Source of the DNA: CAWJPW01 sp963844845
GTDB lineage: Bacteria; Acidobacteriota; Thermoanaerobaculia; Thermoanaerobaculales; Sulfomarinibacteraceae
Length of the DNA: 64,000 nt
Assembly: GCA_963844845.1 (NCBI GenBank)
Contig: CAWJPW010000005.1
Location: forward strand, 62,001 to 126,000
Reading direction: 5' to 3'
The notes beneath the pieces were generated by a model that searched no databases, had not been told where the DNA came from, and worked only from the letters and a program-made list of their open reading frames with translations. Numbering within the stretch: the first letter of the stretch is position 1; the number at the start of each line of letters is the position of its first letter. Shown piece after piece: positions 33,957-43,027 of this stretch. The translations under genes and the position numbers were made by a program.

Positions 33957-35180
33957 TCATGCGCCGAACTTCCTGAGCTTGCCAGCGTGGGCAAGCGCCA
34001 GCGGCAGGAGGTAGCGCAGCCTGGCGTGCCCCAGTCCGCCGCCGGCGCATGGACGCTCGCCAAACCGGGTCACCGCGTCCCGCCGCACCGTGGCCGGAGC
34101 CCATAGCAGGCTCGGCACCGGGTGCCAGGAATGGGACATCATGGCTGCCGGCGTGGAATGGTCGGCGCTCACCACCACGACGTCGGGACCCGGTTCGAGA
34201 AGCGAAGGGATGAGTCGATCGACCTCCTCGATGACCGCCTGCTTACGCTCGAAGCTCCCGTCCTCTCCAGCCTTGTCGGTGTACTTAACGTGCAGGAAGA
34301 AGAAGTCGTTGCCCGCCCAGGCCGCCGCCAGCGCGGCGGGAAAGTCGTCGAGGCGCTTCGGGGGGTCGAGAATCTCCATGCCCACGAGACGAGCGAGCCC
34401 ACGGTACATCGGGTACTGTGCCAGGCACGCCGGGCGCAGTCGAAAACGCTCCGACAGGGTGGGGAGATTGGGACGCTGGTCGAAGCCGCGGAGAAGGATG
34501 CCGTTGGCCCGCTCTTCGTTCGCGAGCAGGTCTCGCGCCTGGAGGAGGAAGCGGGAGACGAGGCCGGCGGTGTGCTCGGACTCGGGATCATCGCCCCGAG
34601 GCTCGAGGGGTGGTACTCCGGTGTCCTGCGGGTCGGTGTCGCTCACGTGTGCGCCGAGTGTCGCACCGCGTAGTACCAGCAGACCGCGGTGCTCACTCTC
34701 AGTGCGGAGAAACAGCTCCACTCCCCCATCACCCAGGTCGACTCCCTCCCGCAGCCTCGCGATGATTCGCTGGTTCTCCTCGGTGCTGATGCGGCCCGCA
34801 CGGCGGTCGGTGATGAGGCCGTCCGTATCGAGGGTGCAGAAGTTGAACCTCGCGGCGATGTCATGTGGTTCGAGTGGAAAATCCACCCCCAGCGCCGACA
34901 GGACTCCTCGGCCGACCTGGATCTCCAGAGGGTCATAGCCGAACAGCCCGAGGTGGCCCGGTCCGGACCCGGGAGTGATCCCCGGTGCCACCGGGTCGAA
35001 GAGACCGCTCGCCCCTTCCTCCGCGAGGCGGTCGAGGTTGGGCGCGCTCGCTGCCTCGAGGGGGGTGGCACCGTGCCGGTTCGGGATGTCTCCGAGGCCG
35101 TCGAACACCAGGAATAGGATCTTCGTGTCGCTCTGCTCGGACAGCTCGTGGTAGGTTCGGTCTTCCAGTGACCAGCTCAT
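33957..35180 (-). CDS. apgM: Cofactor-independent phosphoglycerate mutase, archaeal type (ApgM)
   Basis: This 407-residue alkaline-phosphatase-superfamily enzyme interconverts 3- and 2-phosphoglycerate. The metal-binding motifs are FLVFDGLGDIP near residue 24, GPGHLGLFGYDP near 75, HVKYTDKAGEDG near 300 and VVSADHSTP near 345. The archaeal-type length (about 400) and the GPGHLGL motif distinguish it from the 510-residue GpmI. ATG 35180 is preceded by GGAGGAG. The glycolysis link fits the PTS genes nearby. Confidence 0.93.
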   Translation of the reverse strand: MSWSLEDRTYHELSEQSDTKILFLVFDGLGDIPNRHGATPLEAASAPNLDRLAEEGASGLFDPVAPGITPGSGPGHLGLFGYDPLEIQVGRGVLSALGVDFPLEPHDIAARFNFCTLDTDGLITDRRAGRISTEENQRIIARLREGVDLGDGGVELFLRTESEHRGLLVLRGATLGAHVSDTDPQDTGVPPLEPRGDDPESEHTAGLVSRFLLQARDLLANEERANGILLRGFDQRPNLPTLSERFRLRPACLAQYPMYRGLARLVGMEILDPPKRLDDFPAALAAAWAGNDFFFLHVKYTDKAGEDGSFERKQAVIEEVDRLIPSLLEPGPDVVVVSADHSTPAAMMSHSWHPVPSLLWAPATVRRDAVTRFGERPCAGGGLGHARLRYLLPLALAHAGKLRKFGA

Positions 35181-35271
35181 GACTCCTCCCTTTCGGGGCG
35201 GCTCGCCGCCGTGAGAAATAACCTGCACAGACCCGAGAGGTTTCCCGCTCCGCCGCTGGTGGGTGGCGCTG

Positions 35272-36039
35272 TTACTCGTGCGCGCGCAGCAGCACTACGG
35301 TGATGTTGTCGTTTCCGCCCCGCTCGTTGGCGGTAATGATGAGACGACGGCTCATGTCCTGCAGGCTCTGCTCGCTGCCGAGCACGTCGGCGATCTCGTC
35401 GTCGGTGAGCATCGAGTTGAGGCCGTCGCTACACAGTAGGTAGATGTCGTCGTTGTCTATGGCGGTCTCGAGCACGTCGACCTTGGGATCGGTGTTCCCA
35501 CCAAGTGCCTGGGTCACGACGTTTTTCAGTGGGTGGGAGCGGGCCGCCTCCTCGGAGAGAAACCCGGCAGCCACCTGCTCGTGAACCCACGAGTGGTCCT
35601 CGGTGAGAAGCTGGAGCCGGCCCCGACGCAGCCGGTAGGCCCGGCTGTCCCCGACATGGCCGACCACCAGTGATTCTGCTCCCGTGGCGTGCATGGCCAC
35701 CACCACGGTGGTCCCCATTCCCTTCAGTCCCTCATCGCGCGCCACCGCCCGGCTCACCCGCTGGTGGCCGGAGAGGATGGCATCCACCAGGCGGTTTGCC
35801 GCCGGGCTCCGCTCCGAGTCCCAGTGCTCGGGCCAGGTGTCGTGACTGTCGCCGGGCTCCCGTCTGAAGACCCGGACGATTTCGTCCGCGGCAAGGCGCG
35901 AGGCCACCTCACCGGCAGCATGGCCGCCCATGCCGTCGGCCACCAGGAAGAGACCAAGATCCGGCTCGAGAAGGAACACGTCCTCGTTAAGGCGGCGCTT
36001 CATGCCGACATCGGTTCCGCCCCAGGCTTCAAGCTCCAT
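35272..36039 (-). CDS. PP2C-type serine/threonine protein phosphatase
   Basis: The 255-residue PP2C domain shows the family motifs: RxNEDxF (residues 16-22), Asp35-Gly in VADGMGGH, HVGDSR, LLCSDGLNSMLTDDEI and GGNDNITVVL. It would dephosphorylate Ser/Thr on partner proteins, perhaps in a cytoplasmic signalling pair whose kinase lies elsewhere. ATG 36039 was chosen; GTG 36063 is an alternative. The gene directly follows the DnaJ-TPR gene. Confidence 0.92.
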   Translation of the reverse strand: MELEAWGGTDVGMKRRLNEDVFLLEPDLGLFLVADGMGGHAAGEVASRLAADEIVRVFRREPGDSHDTWPEHWDSERSPAANRLVDAILSGHQRVSRAVARDEGLKGMGTTVVVAMHATGAESLVVGHVGDSRAYRLRRGRLQLLTEDHSWVHEQVAAGFLSEEAARSHPLKNVVTQALGGNTDPKVDVLETAIDNDDIYLLCSDGLNSMLTDDEIADVLGSEQSLQDMSRRLIITANERGGNDNITVVLLRAHE

Positions 36040-36069
36040 TCGAGCCCCCGAGTTCGCGCCCACCCGCCA

Positions 36070-36738
36070 TCACCCCTTCCGCCACAGCCTGGTCAGGAGG
36101 CCGTCGCCGCTCGAGGAGTCGTCCTCGCGCCCGATCTGGTCCAGGACCTCGTTGGCCTTGGTGTTCGAGGGGTCCAGGGCAAGAGCCTCTTCAGCCAGCC
36201 TCTGCGCCCGCGCCTTCATGCCGGCGTCAAGAAAGAGGTGGGCGGCGCCGGCCTTCAGCGTGGCGTTGTTCGGCTCCAGCTGTGCGGCCCGCTCCACATG
36301 GCGCAGGGCGTCACTGGTCCGACCGGGCATGCGGGCCAGGGTCAGACCGAGGAAGTAGTGCGCCTTGAAGTTGGTGTCATCGTGATCCACCGCCATCCTC
36401 AGGTCGGTGTGGGCGTCGTCGAGGCGTCCGTCCTTGAGCGCCTGGGCGCCGCGGCCTGCGAGGCGGCGCGAGAGCTCCTTGGCATCGACGCCGCTGCTGC
36501 CGCTGCCGTTTCCCTGCAGGAGCTGGTCATCGTACTTCGCGCGGGCGGCTGGGCGGCTGAGCACGTTAAATGCCTCGGTGATGGCCTGGAACCTCTCCTC
36601 GGCTACTCGCCGCGCCTCGCCCTGCTGACGGTCGGGATGATGGCGCAGGGTAAGGCGTCTGAATGCCGCACGAATCTCGTCTTCCCTCGCATCGGGGCGA
36701 ACGCCGAGAACGTCATACAAGGTTACGCGATGGCTCAT
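36070..36738 (-). CDS. DnaJ-domain and TPR-domain protein
   Basis: The 222-residue protein begins with a J domain (residues 4-70) bearing the HPD motif at residues 34-36 and ITEAFNVLSRPAARAKYD. TPR-like repeats follow at about residues 90-200. J-TPR proteins recruit DnaK to a particular place or client; the client is unknown. It sits upstream of the phosphatase in the same orientation and is preceded by a 104-bp gap, a likely transcription start. Confidence 0.9.
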   Translation of the reverse strand: MSHRVTLYDVLGVRPDAREDEIRAAFRRLTLRHHPDRQQGEARRVAEERFQAITEAFNVLSRPAARAKYDDQLLQGNGSGSSGVDAKELSRRLAGRGAQALKDGRLDDAHTDLRMAVDHDDTNFKAHYFLGLTLARMPGRTSDALRHVERAAQLEPNNATLKAGAAHLFLDAGMKARAQRLAEEALALDPSNTKANEVLDQIGREDDSSSGDGLLTRLWRKG

Positions 36739-36842
36739 GTGTTTCGCCTGCCGCTGGTCCCGAAGCTCACGGGGCTCCAGCCATGATTACCACAGGTTCC
36801 CAGGCGGCGCAACGGCGTCTCGCTTTCGTGGCTCGCGCCGGC

Positions 36843-37934
36843 TCAACGCCGTCGGGAGAGCATGTTCTCGGCCTGGACCCGCACGGTCCTGCTGATATTG
36901 CGATTATGCGAGAGTCCCTTGAGGTCGCGCATCGACAACCGGGCAAGAAACGCGAGAGTGACGCGGGGCGGTGTCCTCGGGTTCTGGGCGAGCGCGTGGA
37001 TCACGCTGTACTGCCTGAGCCACCTCGGGTTCTGGGCGATGACCCGAATCACCTCGTCGGACACGCTGCGCGACGCGGCGAACTTCTCCACCTCGCTGTT
37101 GGTGAGCTTGGGGCTGGCCAGCACCGCGCGCGCCACCAGCCGGTTGCGTGAGTTAACGAGAATCGCGCGCTCATCGCGTGATCCCTTGAGGGCCACCATG
37201 ATCTTCTCGTGAGTGTTCATGGTGAGAAGCCGGACAAAAGCACGGCTCGCGCCGGCGAGCTCCTCCTCGGCGCCGGGCGGAAGGTCGTCTTCGGGCTGGT
37301 CTGGCACCGGCAGCTCGTCCTCGTCTGGAACGGTGCAGCCGATCCTCTTGAGGTCTTCGAGCGCCTGTCTGAGCACGGGCCCGGGCGCTGGCGACTCGAG
37401 CTCCTCGTTTCGTTGGGCCGCCGTCACCGCCTTGGCAATGAACTCCTCTTCGAGCTCGCGAACGCGCCGCAGCACCACCTGCGTCGCCTGGGGGTTGGCC
37501 CGGAGCTCCTCGAGAATCTCCAGGCAGCCCAGCACCCTCGTCTGGTTGGTGATGATGATGTCCTGAACGGTTCCGCCCCCGTGGCGTGCGAGCAGGCGGA
37601 GGGTGTCGTCCGCAATCGTTCGGCTTCTTGCCACGAGTTCCCAGACCGCCTCCTCACGGCGCACTCGGGCGACCAGGTCCAGCTCGAGGGGGTCGAGCTC
37701 CGAGCTCGAAAGCCACCGGGTGATGATCTCCACGGGCTCGCCCTTCACGGACTGTCGTGCCGTGTCGGCAAGCTCCGCGTCGGGGTCCATGGTGAGGTTG
37801 AGCTGGAGGCGTAGCAGATCGTCGCGTGACACGGGCAGCAGGCCCTGGGCGGCGAACAGGCGGATCTGACGCGCCACGCGGCCCTTGCGGATCCCTTCGA
37901 GCAGCTGAGCTACGGTAGTGAGCCCTTCACTCAT
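36843..37934 (-). CDS. Helical-repeat protein of unknown function, paralog of 38761-39504
   Basis: This 363-residue protein is almost entirely alpha-helical (HEAT-like), without signal peptide or membrane helix. A Pro/Glu-rich linker at about residues 205-235 divides it in two. The C-terminal half (residues about 245-360) aligns by eye with the protein at 38761-39504: EKI/VxxA, NxRxV, NPRWxxxYxV/xHPRWGPSYQV, QNPRTPP/AHPDIPV, xALLxRL, DLxxLS. It overlaps the RodZ-like gene by 4 bases. I do not recognise a named family with a known function. Confidence 0.75.
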   Translation of the reverse strand: MSEGLTTVAQLLEGIRKGRVARQIRLFAAQGLLPVSRDDLLRLQLNLTMDPDAELADTARQSVKGEPVEIITRWLSSSELDPLELDLVARVRREEAVWELVARSRTIADDTLRLLARHGGGTVQDIIITNQTRVLGCLEILEELRANPQATQVVLRRVRELEEEFIAKAVTAAQRNEELESPAPGPVLRQALEDLKRIGCTVPDEDELPVPDQPEDDLPPGAEEELAGASRAFVRLLTMNTHEKIMVALKGSRDERAILVNSRNRLVARAVLASPKLTNSEVEKFAASRSVSDEVIRVIAQNPRWLRQYSVIHALAQNPRTPPRVTLAFLARLSMRDLKGLSHNRNISRTVRVQAENMLSRRR

Positions 37935-38761
37935 CCGGTCGTGTCCGCGCCGCCGATCACGTGGGCTCCGGCGGGCGTGAGCTCGAGATGCACCACCTCA
38001 CCGGGCCGGCCGAGATCGCGATAGGCGTGCCCGTTCACTTCGACACTGGCGGCCCCTGCACTTCCAAGAGTCAGCAGGACCGGTCCGGGGAGATCGAACC
38101 GAGCCTCGGAACCACCCGTGAGGAGACGCTGCTCAGTGCGGCCTTCGCCATCACGGTACCGGATCCAGCACTCTTTGCCGGCGCCGACTCGAACGGCGAC
38201 CCTCAACGTCGCCGACGACGGCACCTGGGCAAGAGCGGGGGATGGCGAGGGGGCAGCCGTCGCAATCGATGGCGACGGGAGCGCTGGCAACGACGGTACC
38301 AATGTGGCCGTGGCACGCGGCGTGACGGCCTGACCTCGGGTCACGCCGGTTCGCGCCTGCCACACAACGACGGCCACGGTGGCGAGGATCACTCCCGCGA
38401 GCGCCAACGGGAGCCAGAACCGCCACTGGAACGAGGGCGTGGGCGCCGGCTCGAGCACCTGCAGCGTGGGGTGGACACCACTCGCCAGGTTGAAGTGCTC
38501 CCAGGCGACGTTGAACCATGCCACCAGGCGGTCGGCGTCGAAGCCGATCACGCGGGCGTACTGCCGCACGAAGTTGCGCACGAAGACCGGCTCCGGGAGG
38601 TACTGGAACTTGCCCGACTCGAGGGCCTCGAGAATGCGCACGGAGACCTTGGTTTCCGCGGCGACTTCCTGCAGACTCACCCCCGCGCCTTCGCGCAGGT
38701 GGCGCAGCTCAACGCCAAACGTCTTGGGCTCGGTGGGGAAGGTCTCGTCAGCCGGCGGCAT
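37931..38761 (-). CDS. RodZ-like membrane-anchored HTH protein
   Basis: The 276-residue protein has a cytoplasmic helix-turn-helix domain (residues 15-85, with FGVELRHLREGAGVSLQEVA), a single membrane helix (residues 115-135), a Pro/Ala/Ser-rich stretch and a C-terminal DUF4115-like beta domain (about residues 190-270). This is the RodZ layout, in which RodZ links MreB to the cell wall. It is cotranscribed with two related helical-repeat proteins, one on each side, with stop-start overlaps at both ends. Confidence 0.88.
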   Translation of the reverse strand: MPPADETFPTEPKTFGVELRHLREGAGVSLQEVAAETKVSVRILEALESGKFQYLPEPVFVRNFVRQYARVIGFDADRLVAWFNVAWEHFNLASGVHPTLQVLEPAPTPSFQWRFWLPLALAGVILATVAVVVWQARTGVTRGQAVTPRATATLVPSLPALPSPSIATAAPSPSPALAQVPSSATLRVAVRVGAGKECWIRYRDGEGRTEQRLLTGGSEARFDLPGPVLLTLGSAGAASVEVNGHAYRDLGRPGEVVHLELTPAGAHVIGGADTTG

Positions 38762-39504
38762 TAGTCCGCGATTGTACCATCGTCACTTGCGTTTGCTGCA
38801 GTCTGATGACGAGTGAGAAGGGACCGTGCACCCTCTCGCACGGCGTCAGAAGTCCGCGGTCGCCGCGAGAGATCCTCGAGGTCGGGGCGGCGGAGCTGGA
38901 CCAGGAGGCTGAGCGCGAAAGGCACCGGGATGTCGGGGTGTGCAGCGAGGACTCTGCGGACCTGGTACGAGGGCCCCCAACGGGGATGGCGAAACACCGC
39001 GACGATCACCTCCCGCGGCGTGGTGGGTCGGTTGAGCAGAAGCAGGATGTCGTTCTCCACCACGCGGCGGTTGTCGAGCAGGGCGGCGAGCACCGGAAGA
39101 TCGCCGCTTGCCATGAGACTGGCGAAGATGGGTCGGTGTGCCATGCGAGCCAGGGCCACCTTCTCCCCCAGGCTCATGTGATGGACACGTTCGACCAGCC
39201 GCCGCTCGGCCTGTCGCCGCACCGCGGGCGGCGTACGGGGCGTCTGTGCCACGTGCAGCAGACCCAACCACGGCAGGGTGGCAAGGAGGTTCAGCGCTGC
39301 GGCGTAGGGAAGCCCCGGGAAGGCGGCGAGCCGCTCGCGCACCACGTGCGCTCCGAGCCACTGGCGAGTGCTTGCGACACGGGCGGCGATCTCCGCCGTG
39401 CAGAACGGATTGCGAAGTGCCTCGAGAACCTCGAGCTCATCGAGCTCGCCGCGCTCCACCAATGCCTTCAGCTCGGCGGTGTTCAGCTGGGCGACGCGAC
39501 TCAC
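38761..39504 (-). CDS. Helical-repeat protein of unknown function, paralog of 36843-37934
   Basis: This 247-residue all-helical protein is related to the C-terminal half of the protein at 36843-37934, with a conserved run of repeats of about 20-25 residues containing the NPRTPP-like element (TPRTPPAVRR, NRPTTPREV, AHPDIPV). It has no signal peptide and no membrane helix. Its start is GTG 39504. Its TAA overlaps the RodZ-like ATG (TAATG). The N-terminal half shows an SRVAQLNTAELKALVERGEL pattern, possibly a small degenerate helix domain. Confidence 0.75.
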   Translation of the reverse strand: MSRVAQLNTAELKALVERGELDELEVLEALRNPFCTAEIAARVASTRQWLGAHVVRERLAAFPGLPYAAALNLLATLPWLGLLHVAQTPRTPPAVRRQAERRLVERVHHMSLGEKVALARMAHRPIFASLMASGDLPVLAALLDNRRVVENDILLLLNRPTTPREVIVAVFRHPRWGPSYQVRRVLAAHPDIPVPFALSLLVQLRRPDLEDLSRRPRTSDAVREGARSLLTRHQTAANASDDGTIAD

Positions 39505-39532
39505 CGCCTCATCGTATCCGAACCGTGTGGCT

Positions 39533-40549
39533 TCACGTCTCGTCGCCGGCCTCAGGCGTTGCCGGGGCCAGAATCGCCCCGATCTGCTGGCGCAGGTGCA
39601 TCACCTCGATGGCGGCTACGCTGGCCTCGTCCGCCGGCATGTGCGCAAGCGAGTGCTTGCGAAACGCAAGGCGTGTGAGCAGGCGGGCGATTACCGTGCG
39701 CTCCTGACGTGACGCCCACCAGTCGGAGCGTAGCCGACGCCGGTAGTAAGGGATCACGTCCACGACCCAGGCGGGCAGAGTCCCCCACTCCACCTCCTGG
39801 CTGAGCTCGCGCAGGAGGATGCGGTGCTCCCCGGACAGGAAGAGAGCAAGGACGAGGAGGTAGACGGCGTACAGCGGCAGGATCCCGAGCACCCAGAGGC
39901 CCGAGCTACCGCCCGACACCCGCAGCCACACGAGGCTCGAGTTCCACAGACCGTGCAGCAGCACGGCGGATACCGCTCCTGTGACCGCCCACGCGAGCCG
40001 CTCGGCCCACCTCCGAGAAAGGTAGGCGACACCCAGGAACCCGCCGAAGGCCGCACTGGAGAGAGCGTGGACACCAGCGCTGAAGAGAGTGCGTGCGAGG
40101 ACAAGGCCCGCGAGCTCGCCGGAGCCCTGACCGGCGGACAGAGCTGCCGCGGCGTAGAGAGTGTTCTCGGTCACTGCGAATCCGAGGCCGACGGCCGTGC
40201 CGTAGACGATGCCGTCGGTGGGGTTGTCGAACTGCCGCGAGAAGGCCACGACTCCCAGCACGCCCACTGCCTTGGCGAGCTCTTCCACAGCAGGGCCGGC
40301 CACAATCAGGTTGAAGAGATCGCCGAGAGCAGCTCCGTGGAGCCAGCGGAGCACTCCACCCGTTGCCAGCTCGCCGGCCAGCGCGAGCAACGGGGCCACC
40401 GCCATGCCCCAGGCGAACACAAGTGCGACGAGGTGAACCGGCTCGCGGTCGTAGCGGTCGAGCCACCATACGAGGGCCATCACCAACAGAAGGAGGGCGA
40501 CGGAGCAGGCCAACGCCACGAGGGCGGCGGCGACCGCGGCAGCTGTCAC
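39533..40549 (-). CDS. PrsW-family intramembrane metalloprotease
   Basis: The 338-residue multi-pass membrane protein has the PrsW signatures: Glu89-Glu90-x-x-Lys93 in PAVEELAKAVG, GLGFAVTENTLYA, and two later His-containing helices (FSAGVHALSSAAFG, LLHGLWNSS). Such proteases activate membrane-bound regulators by site-1 cleavage. The GTG start overlaps the ribF stop. The substrate here is unknown; its neighbour in the operon is a helical-repeat protein. Confidence 0.9.
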   Translation of the reverse strand: MTAAAVAAALVALACSVALLLLVMALVWWLDRYDREPVHLVALVFAWGMAVAPLLALAGELATGGVLRWLHGAALGDLFNLIVAGPAVEELAKAVGVLGVVAFSRQFDNPTDGIVYGTAVGLGFAVTENTLYAAAALSAGQGSGELAGLVLARTLFSAGVHALSSAAFGGFLGVAYLSRRWAERLAWAVTGAVSAVLLHGLWNSSLVWLRVSGGSSGLWVLGILPLYAVYLLVLALFLSGEHRILLRELSQEVEWGTLPAWVVDVIPYYRRRLRSDWWASRQERTVIARLLTRLAFRKHSLAHMPADEASVAAIEVMHLRQQIGAILAPATPEAGDET

Positions 40550-41511
40550 GGGTGAAGGAGCCCCATGTCCTCCAACGGGTGCGCTGCAAGCCAGGTACGG
40601 GTCGCCTCGACGTCCTGGCGAATCTGCGCGACCAGCGCCAAGGTGGAGGGGAAGACCCGTTCCTCGCGGAGGCGGTGGAGGAAAAAGAGGCGCACCTGCT
40701 CGTGGTACACGTCAGCGGTGAAGTCCAGAAGGTGGCTCTCCACGGTCGTAGAGTAGTTCTCGTAAACCGTGGGGCGGACGCCGACGTTGGTCACCGATGC
40801 GAAGGCCCGGCTGAACGACGGGATGAACACCGCGGTGACGTACACGCCGTGTGCCGGGAACAGCTCATTCTCCACCGCGATGTTGAGGGTGGGGAATCCG
40901 AGCTTGCGCCCGAGCCGCTCGCCCCGGAAGACGCTTCCGTCCACTGCCGGAGGGCGGTCGAGGAGCCGCCACGCCTCCTCGACCCGTCCGTGGGCCACTG
41001 CCTGCCGGACCCGGGTCGACGAAACCACCTCGTCGTCCAGGGTCAGCGGCTCGATGCCGTCTGCCTCGAACCCGAGCTCCCGCCCCATGGCCACCAGGAG
41101 GTCGACGGTACCTTCGCGACCGGCGCCGAAGCGGAAGTTGGTTCCGATGTGCACCTCCCGCACCGCCAGCCGGTCCACGAGCACCTCCCGCACGAAGACC
41201 TCAGCCGGCATGCGCGCGAGCTTGTGGGTGAAGGGCGCCACCAGGGCAGCGTCCATGCCAGCCTGGTCGAGCAGCTGAAGACGCTGACCGAGGGTGGTGA
41301 CCAACCGCGGCGCCTGCTTGGGTCGGAGCACCTTGAACGGGTGGGGTTCGAAGGTCATCGCCAGCGCGCTCACGCCGAGAGCATCGGCGCGCTCCCGCAC
41401 CTGCCGGAAGATCGCCCGGTGACCGAGGTGGACGCCGTCGAAGTTGCCGATGGTGAGCACCCCGCCGCGCGGGCACTCGTCGTTGCCGAGGGGATCGCGG
41501 AGGATCTGCAC
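40546..41511 (-). CDS. ribF: Bifunctional riboflavin kinase / FAD synthetase
   Basis: The 321-residue enzyme phosphorylates riboflavin to FMN and adenylates FMN to FAD. The N-terminal nucleotidyltransferase domain has IGNFDGVHLGHR (residues 21-32), and the C-terminal kinase domain has RGERLGRKLGFPTLNI and VTNVGVRPTV. Domain order and length are normal. It lies 7 bp after rimO. Confidence 0.96.
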   Translation of the reverse strand: MQILRDPLGNDECPRGGVLTIGNFDGVHLGHRAIFRQVRERADALGVSALAMTFEPHPFKVLRPKQAPRLVTTLGQRLQLLDQAGMDAALVAPFTHKLARMPAEVFVREVLVDRLAVREVHIGTNFRFGAGREGTVDLLVAMGRELGFEADGIEPLTLDDEVVSSTRVRQAVAHGRVEEAWRLLDRPPAVDGSVFRGERLGRKLGFPTLNIAVENELFPAHGVYVTAVFIPSFSRAFASVTNVGVRPTVYENYSTTVESHLLDFTADVYHEQVRLFFLHRLREERVFPSTLALVAQIRQDVEATRTWLAAHPLEDMGLLHP

Positions 41512-41518
41512 GACTCCC

Positions 41519-42928
41519 TCAGCCCACGACGGGCAGTGCCACCGGGCGCCGCGCCGGAGCCATGAGGCTGCCCACCACTCGGCCCACCAGATCGTAGGGA
41601 TGCGCCTCAGTCACCTCAACCTCGACGAGCTCCCCGGCCACCGCAGCACCGTCGTTGATGAGCAGGCGGCCATCGATCTCCGGCGCCTGCCGGGCGAGCC
41701 GTGCCTCGGTGAGCAGCTCCATTTCGGGTAGCGGGCCGGCGACCAGCGCAGCGAGTCGCTGCCCGATGAGCGCACGGTTCCGTTCGAGGGCGATACCCTG
41801 CTGCAGCTCCATGAGACGAACGCGCCGTTCCTCCTTGACCTCCTCCTGAACCGGGTCGCCCAGCTCCGCGCCGGGGTTCTCCTCTTGCCAGGAGTACGTG
41901 AACGCGCCAAGGTGATCGAATCGCATCGCTTGGACGAACTCCAGGAGCTCCTCGAACTCACGCTCTCCCTCGCCCGGAAAGCCGACGATGAAGGTGCTGC
42001 GCAGGGTAAGGTCGGGAACCGTACGGCGTGCCCGCTCAATCATCGCGCGGTAGCTCGCCGCATCGCCTCCCCGGCGCATCGCTTTCAGGACGCGCCGGCT
42101 GGCATGCTGGAGCGGAATGTCCAGGTATGACAGGAGGCGCGGCTCGCGCGCCATGAGATCGAACAACCCCTCGTCCAGGGTCGCCGGGTAGGCATAGAGG
42201 AAGCGCAGCCACGGCAGGGAGGTTTCGGCGAGCAGTGACTCCAGTAGGTGGCGCAGCCCGTGCTCGGCGCCGAGGTCTTCGCCGTAGCGGGTGGTGTCCT
42301 GGGCGATGAGGACGAGTTCGCGAACTCCCTGGAACTCGAGATGTTGGGCCTCGGCTACCAGGTCGTCGGCGGCACGCGACCGGAAGCGGCCGCGCATGCG
42401 GGGGATGTGGCAGAAGGAGCAAGGATTGTTGCAGCCTTCCGCCACCTTTAGGAACGCGTACCCCGAGGTGGAGAGAAGCCGCGGGTGCTGATGGTCGTAA
42501 AGACGCATGGCGCCGTGCTGGTCCGGCAGGTGGATGGGGATCTCCTCCCCCGCTGCTGTCACCACCCGCTCGAGCTCGTCGAGTCCGATGAACTCGTCGA
42601 TCTCGGGGATCTCCTCGGCCAGCTCGCGGGCGTAGGCCTGGGCCATGCAGCCGGCAACCACCAGGCGCCGCACCGTGCCCGCGCGCTTGGCTGCGGCCAC
42701 CTCGAGAATCGCGTCGATGGACTCCTGCTTGGCATCGACGATGAAGCCGCAGGTGTTGACGATCACCACGTCGGCGCGGGTGGCGTCGGCTGTGATCTCG
42801 GCTCCCGCCGCGCGCAGATGACCGAGCATGACCTCCCCGTCCACCAGGTTCTTGGCACAGCCGAGCGCGATCATCCCAACCCGCAACGGTCGGGACGGTC
42901 GGCCCGGTTTCTTCGGGCGCATCGCCAT
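41519..42928 (-). CDS. rimO: Ribosomal protein S12 methylthiotransferase RimO
   Basis: The 469-residue radical-SAM enzyme methylthiolates S12 Asp88. Cluster cysteines are at residues 24, 60 and 94, and the radical-SAM motif is Cys166-x3-Cys170-x2-Cys173 (EGCNNPCSFC). The N-terminal GMIALGCAKNLVD is RimO-specific and distinguishes it from MiaB at 20599-21954. The C-terminal TRAM domain is present. Confidence 0.96.
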   Translation of the reverse strand: MAMRPKKPGRPSRPLRVGMIALGCAKNLVDGEVMLGHLRAAGAEITADATRADVVIVNTCGFIVDAKQESIDAILEVAAAKRAGTVRRLVVAGCMAQAYARELAEEIPEIDEFIGLDELERVVTAAGEEIPIHLPDQHGAMRLYDHQHPRLLSTSGYAFLKVAEGCNNPCSFCHIPRMRGRFRSRAADDLVAEAQHLEFQGVRELVLIAQDTTRYGEDLGAEHGLRHLLESLLAETSLPWLRFLYAYPATLDEGLFDLMAREPRLLSYLDIPLQHASRRVLKAMRRGGDAASYRAMIERARRTVPDLTLRSTFIVGFPGEGEREFEELLEFVQAMRFDHLGAFTYSWQEENPGAELGDPVQEEVKEERRVRLMELQQGIALERNRALIGQRLAALVAGPLPEMELLTEARLARQAPEIDGRLLINDGAAVAGELVEVEVTEAHPYDLVGRVVGSLMAPARRPVALPVVG

Positions 42929-43027
42929 CGCACCTCCAAGGGCGTGATTCTAACACTGCTTCTGCGCTCCCCCAGACGGGCGAGGCGAGCTGGAGAGCCC
43001 GCGCACATGGGGTGGAGACGGTGGGTC

